From positions 1-11,205 of the forward strand of contig DASSDH010000145.1 in assembly GCA_035697245.1 (NCBI GenBank): a stretch of DNA of 11,205 bases, written 5' to 3'. The stretch's first letter is position 1; each line of letters begins with the position of its first letter. This stretch comes from JACVRX01 sp035697245. GTDB taxonomy: Bacteria > Actinomycetota > Actinomycetes > Jiangellales > Jiangellaceae. Of the stretch, positions 6,827 through 11,205 are shown in pieces. The position numbers and the translations under genes were made by a program. Below the pieces are notes generated by a model. That model was not told the DNA's origin and did no database searches. It saw only the letters and a program-made list of their open reading frames with translations.

Positions 6827-6827
6827 T
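6531..6827 (-). CDS. Possible small hypothetical protein overlapping the LuxR stop
   Basis: The ATG (6827-6825) overlaps the TGA of the LuxR gene by one base (TGATG), an arrangement typical of translationally coupled genes. The frame gives 98 residues, containing MAKPPAFTAGRVVVPTSKYG and ending MIRDRI. I recognise no family, see no domain or signal peptide, and codon use is only moderately GC-biased at the third position. It could be a real coupled gene, a decayed gene or chance; I lean towards not real. Confidence 0.25.
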   Translation of the reverse strand: MWISAPFWSESCKRLAMAKPPAFTAGRVVVPTSKYGVHPIDDLGLGSRIRMLQRESKLAHEDPPASRTSGLSVDRTTKREVAAEGLALSALTMIRDRI

Positions 6828-8458
6828 CAGGTCAGTCCGCGCTGCACCGCAAGAATCGCGGCCGCGGTGCGGGAACGGACACCGAGTTTGGTCAGGATAC
6901 TGCTGACGTGCCGGTGCACGGTCCGTTCGCTCAGGTAGAGCTCGGCCGCGATCTCAGCGTTGGTCCGACCGTCCACGATCAGCCGCAGAACCTCGATCTC
7001 CCGGGGGCTCAGCCCAGACGCACCGTCAGGCCGGTCAGCCAAGAGCTCGCGGGCGCGGTCCGCGTCCGGCCGTGCGCCAAGTCGTTCGAAGGTCGCCAGT
7101 GCCGCGCGGAGCTCCATACGAACGCCGTCCTCGTCGCCGAGTATCCGGCACGCCTCGGCGATGCGTACGCCGACCATCGCCGCCTCGTACGGCACACCCA
7201 GTTCCCGCCACCCGTTGACCGAATCCCTGAGGCGGACAAGTGCGTCAGCCGGACAGTCTTCAGCCAACGCAATCGCTCCTCGGGCCGAGGCCACAGTTGA
7301 CCGTGCCGCCGTCGTGGGGAAAGCCTTAGCGATCCTCTCCATCTCGGCAACGGCGTCCTCGGCCGAATCGATTCGACCGGCGGCGAGATCAACCTCGACG
7401 GCCGCCTCGAGAAGCACTAGCCGATCGACCGCCTGTTCGCGCTCGGCCAGCACACGGTGTAGGCCGGCATCCGCAGCCTGCACGTCGCCCTGACTCAGCC
7501 GGTAGAGCGCGAGTCCCGGCTGGGCCACCCGCCCGAACGCAATCGCCTGTTGGTAGGCCTCCTCGACCCCTGGAGCTCCTTGCAGTCTCCGCAATTCGCC
7601 GAGTTCGTACCAGGCATGGCCGGCCACCAACCGCCCGTCGATGGCCAGGTCACAGCACGCCTGCTCGAGCTCGGCTACAGCCCGTGACCAGTCCCCGCGC
7701 AGGCGCATCAGAATCGCGCGGTAGATCCGGCAGTTCCCGAAGTAGGCGCCACCGAGTTGAGGCAGCGTGCCGAGCCACGTGTCGAGGGCGACCGACCATT
7801 CCGCTGCGCGCGCAATCTCATGCACCTCATAACAGGAGCCGATCGCGGCGCAGTACATGACGCTGGTGGCACGTGGCGAGGTGGTCCGGGCCAGGATCCG
7901 GACCATCGCCTCGTCAAGGAGAGCCAACCCGCTGTCCATCGACCCCAACTTGAGGGTCGCACGGCCACACATTGTCGTCGCAATGGTGACCAAGTCGGCG
8001 TCGCCCCGACCCAGGCCCAACTCGACTGCGCGATGCAAGAGCCCCTTGGCGGTCTCATAGTCGCCGGCTCCGAAGCACCCATACGCCTGCGGGATCAACG
8101 GCCAGCCGTACTCGCCGGACTGCCGTGCCGCCGCCAGGCTGCGGGCCCGCTCGACCCAGCCAGCCGCGATGGCGAATTCGCCTCGTGTAAAGACGTGAGC
8201 ACTCCAAAGCCAGTACGCCGCGCGCGTCGCCTCGTGGATCTCGCCGGATTGCGCCCGCCGTTCGAAGCACCGGGCGAGCACAACGATCGCCTCGTCGACC
8301 CGCCCGATGACCTGCGCCGCCTCGGCCCAGCCCTCGAGATCCTCAATACCCAGCGGTGTGACCCGATCAGCCGCGGAGTACCCCTCACACGCCTGAACCC
8401 ACCGCGACGCGCGGTGGTGCTCGCGGGCGGCCACAAGATGGCGAGCGTGCTCGTTCAT
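6827..8458 (-). CDS. LuxR-family transcriptional regulator with TPR-like sensor region
   Basis: A 543-residue regulator. The C-terminal 60 residues (about 482-543) are a GerE/LuxR helix-turn-helix: LSPREIEVLRLIVDGRTNAE, the recognition helix around LSERTVHRHVSSILTKLGV, and the end AAILAVQRGL. The remainder is repeated alpha-helical hairpins of TPR type (such as GRVDEAIVVLARCFERRAQ and GDYETAKGLLHRAVELGLG), a layout of cytosolic signal-sensing regulators. I see no Walker A motif, so it is not a full LAL/MalT ATPase. The start at 8458 is preferred because GGAAGG lies 7 bases upstream; an ATG at 8497 would add 13 residues but has no good ribosome site. The gene is transcribed away from the ABM-like gene, with 161 bases between the two starts, so it may regulate that gene and itself. 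Confidence 0.9.
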   Translation of the reverse strand: MNEHARHLVAAREHHRASRWVQACEGYSAADRVTPLGIEDLEGWAEAAQVIGRVDEAIVVLARCFERRAQSGEIHEATRAAYWLWSAHVFTRGEFAIAAGWVERARSLAAARQSGEYGWPLIPQAYGCFGAGDYETAKGLLHRAVELGLGRGDADLVTIATTMCGRATLKLGSMDSGLALLDEAMVRILARTTSPRATSVMYCAAIGSCYEVHEIARAAEWSVALDTWLGTLPQLGGAYFGNCRIYRAILMRLRGDWSRAVAELEQACCDLAIDGRLVAGHAWYELGELRRLQGAPGVEEAYQQAIAFGRVAQPGLALYRLSQGDVQAADAGLHRVLAEREQAVDRLVLLEAAVEVDLAAGRIDSAEDAVAEMERIAKAFPTTAARSTVASARGAIALAEDCPADALVRLRDSVNGWRELGVPYEAAMVGVRIAEACRILGDEDGVRMELRAALATFERLGARPDADRARELLADRPDGASGLSPREIEVLRLIVDGRTNAEIAAELYLSERTVHRHVSSILTKLGVRSRTAAAILAVQRGLT

Positions 8459-8619
8459 CGCCTTGCCTTCCTGCCGATCCTGCCAGTCTGGGGCCATGGG
8501 TAGGAATACTCACGACCGCCTGCGAAGTCGGCCCAATGTGCCGAAGCGAGGCGACCGCGGCGGCACAGATCGTGGACTCGATGCCCGACCCGTCAAAGCA
8601 CCGATCCCAGGAGGACACC
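8459..8619. promoter_or_regulatory. Divergent promoter region between the LuxR and ABM-like genes
   Basis: These 161 bases separate two divergent starts and must hold both promoters unless transcription begins inside the genes. I could not pick out clear -35/-10 boxes or a convincing dyad for LuxR binding. The ABM-like gene has an AGGAGG ribosome site at 8609-8614. Confidence 0.4.
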
Positions 8620-9021
8620 GTGACTACACCGTTCATCTTCATCGGCACCCACAAGATCAAGCCCGGTAAGCGCGAGGCGTTCAAGACCTACTTCGCAACG
8701 TTCTGTTCCGAGATCGTCGAGCCGCAGGAGCCGCGGCTGCACTCCTTCTACGGCTACACGGCCCCAGACTCCGACGTTGTGACCGTCGTCCAGGTTCACC
8801 CGGACGCCGACTCGATGGCGACCCACATGAAAGTCGGGGTGGAGCACTTCGCCGAGGCATACGCGGAGTACCTCGAACCCGAAAGCACCCTACAGATCTA
8901 CGGAACCCTCACCGCGGACCTGATCGAGGCGATCTCGGCTTCTGCGCAGACCGAAGGGGACGAAAACAGCGTGACGATCCGCGAACCTTTCACCGGATTC
9001 GACCGGCTGCCCCAAAGGTGA
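8620..9021 (+). CDS. Small ABM-like (dimeric alpha/beta barrel) protein
   Basis: A 133-residue soluble protein. Its opening TTPFIFIGTHKIKPGKREAF followed by a helix, the pattern RLHSFYGYTAPDSDVVTVVQV with PDADSM next, and the helix HMKVGVEHFAEAYAEYL resemble the antibiotic biosynthesis monooxygenase / quinol monooxygenase fold of the dimeric alpha-beta barrel superfamily. No catalytic residue set can be assigned, so the enzyme activity is uncertain; it may be a stress or ligand-binding protein. The GTG start at 8620 is chosen because AGGAGG lies at 8609-8614, 5 bases upstream; an ATG at 8581 is in frame but weaker. It diverges from the LuxR-type regulator, a natural candidate to control it. 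The C-terminus (from about residue 112) is polar and probably flexible. Confidence 0.8.
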   Translation: MTTPFIFIGTHKIKPGKREAFKTYFATFCSEIVEPQEPRLHSFYGYTAPDSDVVTVVQVHPDADSMATHMKVGVEHFAEAYAEYLEPESTLQIYGTLTADLIEAISASAQTEGDENSVTIREPFTGFDRLPQR

Positions 9022-9095
9022 GGGGCCACTGCGCCGCGTGATCCAGAATCCCGTCCGACGACTGGATGTTCGCGAGTCAGCCGGGATCCTTGGTT

Positions 9096-9180
9096 TGGTG
9101 GAGCTGACGGCGTAGCTAACGGGATTCGAACCCCTGGACCCTCATTGCGAATAGGACGTCAGTCTCTACCGCAGTTGCGT
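9096..9180 (-). pseudogene. Degenerate tRNA/tmRNA 3'-end-like sequence, probable recombinase attachment site remnant
   Basis: On the minus strand this stretch has, in order, a D-arm-like GGTAGAG (9170-9164), an anticodon-loop-like TTCGCAA (9151-9145, would be CGC, alanine), a T-arm-like GGGGTTCGAATCCC (9134-9121), then GTTAGCT and, 12 bases on, GTCAGCTCCACCA (9108-9096), whose end resembles tmRNA acceptor ends. The anticodon and T stems have mismatches, and the distance from the T loop to the CCA is too long for a working tRNA. AGCTGACGG (9102-9110) and AGCTAACGG (9114-9122) form a 12-base-offset near repeat. It lies about 125 bases beyond the recombinase stop, where att sites of such elements are often found. 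Confidence 0.45.
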
Positions 9181-9303
9181 CGCCCGTCGACGATGTTCCC
9201 AATGGCAAACGCTGCCGGCGAGGACACGATGCGGACACGGTCTTTCTGGGCGGAGTTGACGCATCACTGGCGGGGTTCGCGGTCGCACGGCTGTCGGCGT
9301 CAT

Positions 9304-10216
9304 CTACACCCCGGCCACGTAGGCGGTCAGGAAGTGCACGCCGTGGCGGTCGAGGTTGCCGCGGGCGCGGTCGTAGTGCTCGGTGGTGCAGGGGTCGGCG
9401 TGCCGGGCGAGGATCTGGGCGTCGCGGAGCGGGACGCCGGCGTCGAGAGCGTTGGTGATGGCGGCGTGGCGAAGCGAGTGTGGGTTGATGTGCCTGGGGA
9501 TGCCGGCGGCCTTGGCGATCCGGGCGACCATCCGGTAGGCGTCGCGGCGGTCGATCGGTTTGCCCGAGTTCGGCCGTAGCACGAGTGGTCCTTCGGTGCG
9601 TTCGCCCCGGCAGGCATCGAGAACCCGGAGAACAGGCACGGTCGGTGGCATGGTGGCGGGGTTGTTGCCCTTGCCGACCAGGTGCAGCACCCGGTGGCCG
9701 CGCAGCGTCTCGGCGTAGTCCTCGATCCGGACGGCGGCCGCCTCAGTGGCGCGCAGCGCGTTGATGCCGAGCAGGTAGGCCACGGCGCCATGGTGGACGC
9801 TGATGGTCTGGGTGACCTGGAGGAATCGGATCAGCTCGAGCCGGTCCAGGCCGTGGGTGCGGGACTCGTCGCGGTGGACCTTGGGGAGGCGTGCGTAGAC
9901 GGCTGGGTCCGAGACGATGAGACCGTCGATGTGGGCGAACCGGAAGAAGCCACGCACGGCGTGCATCGAGGTGGTGACCGAGGAGGCCATCAGCCCGGAC
10001 TCGCCGAGGTATCGGATGTAGAGCTCGATGTGTGCTCGCTGGATTCCGATCAGCGGGTCGAGGTTGTTGGTCTCGCACCAGGCGAACCAGCGGCGGAGTT
10101 GGTAGGCGTACAGCGCGTGGGTGTGCCCGGAGTACCCGGGCCAGGTAGGACACCGCGGCACGCTGGGCCGGCGTCATCGCATCGGGCTGGAACGGAAGAA
10201 GCGTCGTAGCGGTCAT
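9304..10216 (-). pseudogene. Tyrosine recombinase / site-specific integrase, frameshifted near the 5' end
   Basis: A phage-integrase family recombinase that would catalyse strand exchange between att sites. The main frame carries a SAM-like core-binding domain (SGHTHALYAYQLRRWFAWCE, ELYIRYLGESG) and a full catalytic domain. Counting from its CAT-complement start at 10161: R137 (INALRATEA), K164 (LVGKGN), H228 and R231 (HSLRH), H254 (LARHAD) and Y263 (EHYDRAR). The natural N-terminus, MTATTLLPFQPDAMTPAQRA, starts at 10216 in a different frame and reaches VSYLAR; the main frame resumes at YSGHTH. One extra base in the cccggg run at 10135-10140 explains the break exactly, as its removal gives VSYLARYSGHTHALY. 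The gene is probably inactive unless this is a sequencing error or ribosomes slip there. It lies beside the tRNA-like remnant and is the parent of the fragment at 3506-3575. Confidence 0.85.
9311..9373. repeat. Direct repeat, copy 2 (inside the recombinase gene 3' end)
   Basis: Second copy of the direct repeat at 3513-3575, in the same orientation and with about four differences. It covers the recombinase 3' coding end just past the catalytic tyrosine codon. Confidence 0.85.
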
Positions 10217-10289
10217 GGCATGCACCTGGCGAGGGAGACCAAGCCTCGCCACGGATCGCCGCACACGTGGTGAGGCACCTGCCGCGACG

Positions 10290-10490
10290 CTATGCCGCCC
10301 CTGCGGCCACGCCCGAGTCGCTGCGGAATGACGCACCGCGCGGATTGCACCAGATCCGGATGTCTGCCCAACGGGCTATGCGGTCATCCTTCCCCAGCTG
10401 CTTGTTGACCTTGACCGAGCAGGTCCGCTGGTGCTCGTTCTTCAGTCTCGGCTGTCCGGGCACGGCCTGCGGTTCGGTGTCGGCGTTCAC
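10290..10490 (-). CDS. Possible small hypothetical protein overlapping the DHFR-family gene
   Basis: A GTG at 10490 overlaps the TGA of the DHFR-family gene by 4 bases (GTGA), with AAGG about 9 bases upstream. The frame gives 66 residues, basic in the middle (TCSVKVNKQLGKDDRIARWA followed by DIRIWCNPRG), and ends at TAG 10292-10290. The central part looks like real protein, the last 15 residues less so. I recognise no family and see no membrane segment. It could be a coupled gene, a gene fragment or chance. Confidence 0.4.
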   Translation of the reverse strand: MNADTEPQAVPGQPRLKNEHQRTCSVKVNKQLGKDDRIARWADIRIWCNPRGASFRSDSGVAAGAA

Positions 10491-11122
10491 GAGGCGACCT
10501 TGCGCGTGAACGTGACGTGGGTGACGCCGCTGGGGGAGGAGACGGCTTCGATGTCGTAGGCATCCTCGAGGGCCTCCAGACCGTCCCAGATGCGGACGCC
10601 GCGGCCGAGCACGATCGGGACCTGGACGAGATGCATGTGGTCGACGAGCCCGGCGGCGAGGAAGTCGCGTACGACGGTGGCGCCGCCGCCGATCCGGACG
10701 TCCTGACCATCGGCTGCTTCGCGGGCGGTCTCGAGCGCCTCGGCCGGGGCGGCGTCGAGGAAGTGGAACGTGGTGCCGCCCTCCATCCCGATCGAGGGCC
10801 GCGGGCGGTGGGTGAGCACGAAGGTCGGTGTGTGGAACGGCGGGTTCGGGCCCCACCAGCCCTTCCAGTCTGGGTCGTCCCGCCAGCCGGGCGGGCCGAA
10901 CTTGTTGGCGCCCATGATCTCGGCGCCGATGCCGTAACTGTGGCGCTCAGCGAAGGCGTCGTCGACTCCGGCGGTTCCGCCCGCGTCCCAGAAGCGGGTA
11001 CCAAACATCCACTCGTGCAGTCGCTCGCCCGCATGGCCGAAGGGTGCATCGGCGGACTGCGGCTCGCCGGTGGCGAAGCCGTCGAGGGAGATGGCCAAGT
11101 TGTGGATCCGTGCCTGCGACAT
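10487..11122 (-). CDS. Dihydrofolate reductase family protein (RibD C-terminal-like)
   Basis: A 211-residue protein of the DHFR / RibD_C fold, predicted to be an NAD(P)H-dependent reductase of unknown substrate; many actinobacterial members are annotated only as dihydrofolate reductase family. It opens with ARIHNLAISLDGFATG (residues 4-19), the usual first strand and loop. It also contains GAEIMGANKFG (66-76), FVLTHRPRPS (101-110) and the nucleotide-binding end GGGATVVRDFLAAGLVD (145-161) with VPIVLGRGVRIW. The ATG at 11122 is chosen because AAGGAG lies 5 bases upstream; a GTG at 11197 would add an unlike N-terminal tail. The first residues before the strand are short, and no signal peptide is present. 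An operator-like inverted repeat lies just upstream, so the gene is probably under repressor control. True folate-pathway function is unlikely given the divergence from FolA. Confidence 0.9.
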   Translation of the reverse strand: MSQARIHNLAISLDGFATGEPQSADAPFGHAGERLHEWMFGTRFWDAGGTAGVDDAFAERHSYGIGAEIMGANKFGPPGWRDDPDWKGWWGPNPPFHTPTFVLTHRPRPSIGMEGGTTFHFLDAAPAEALETAREAADGQDVRIGGGATVVRDFLAAGLVDHMHLVQVPIVLGRGVRIWDGLEALEDAYDIEAVSSPSGVTHVTFTRKVAS

Positions 11123-11140
11123 CTGCGCTCCTTGGATAGT

Positions 11141-11157
11141 GATTGCGCTTTGCAATC
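11141..11157. promoter_or_regulatory. Operator-like inverted repeat GATTGC-N5-GCAATC
   Basis: Two 6-base arms, GATTGC at 11141-11146 and GCAATC at 11152-11157, flank 5 bases and lie 18 bases upstream of the DHFR-family start codon. The size and AT-richness in GC-rich DNA suit a dimeric winged-helix repressor such as HxlR, ArsR or MarR, which are often encoded next to such reductases; a divergent regulator gene could begin just past the right edge. The regulator is inferred, not seen. Confidence 0.5.
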
Positions 11158-11205
11158 GGTGGTGGGGAGACTGACCAGGGTGAGTAGAGGTTCTCATCGG
11201 CCGCC

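Noticed and set aside
6827..8458. LuxR protein as a full LAL-type (MalT-like) ATPase regulator
   Set aside because: It is too short and I see no Walker A or B motif at the N-terminus, so it is better described as a TPR-LuxR protein.
9022..9303. Search for a CRISPR array, IS inverted repeats or a transposase near the recombinase
   Set aside because: No regularly spaced repeats, terminal inverted repeats or DDE transposase coding sequence are visible; only the tRNA-like remnant stands out.

Overview
The window reads as chromosomal DNA from a high-GC actinobacterium. Evidence: strong G/C bias at third codon positions in the clear genes, frequent GTG and TTG starts behind good Shine-Dalgarno sites, an ECF sigma factor paired with a DGPF (YCII-related) protein, a TPR-LuxR type regulator and an F420/FMN luciferase-like oxidoreductase. 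I cannot name the genus from the sequence alone. It looks like an accessory or rearranged region, with intact metabolic and regulatory genes mixed with mobile-element debris.

Layout, left to right. (1) 1-802: a luciferase-like flavin oxidoreductase whose start codon lies just off the left edge. (2) 966-1364 (minus): an unrecognised hypothetical protein; its coding-like frame runs on upstream without a normal start. (3) 1612-3182: a tight two-gene operon of a DGPF/YCII protein and an ECF42-type sigma factor with a long TPR-like C-terminal extension, the genes overlapping by 4 bases. A good match to the reported ECF42 promoter signature lies about 50 bases upstream, suggesting autoregulation. 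(4) 3183-4170: about 1 kb with no convincing intact gene. It holds a short copy of the 3' end of a tyrosine recombinase gene and an unusually structured leader. (5) 4195-6321: a large stand-alone SNF2-family ATPase with all main helicase motifs. (6) 6322-6826: a gene-poor stretch with at most one small ORF. (7) 6827-8458 (minus) and 8620-9021 (plus): a TPR-LuxR regulator divergent from a small ABM-like (dimeric alpha/beta barrel) protein. (8) 9096-9180: a degenerate tRNA/tmRNA 3'-end-like sequence, followed by 9304-10216 (minus), a tyrosine recombinase with all catalytic residues but a one-base frameshift near its 5' end. (9) 10290-11122 (minus): a dihydrofolate-reductase-family (RibD_C-like) protein overlapping a possible 66-residue ORF, with an operator-like inverted repeat upstream.

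The recombinase, its partial duplicate 5.8 kb away in the same orientation and the tRNA-like remnant suggest that roughly 3.5-10.2 kb contains remains of one or more integrative elements, with the SNF2 ATPase and the LuxR/ABM pair as possible cargo. The most unusual items are the mutually exclusive hairpins plus a perfect 20-bp palindrome in front of the SNF2 gene, and the recombinase tail duplication that breaks exactly next to the catalytic tyrosine codon. I did not find a clearly recognisable complete new defence or biosynthetic system.
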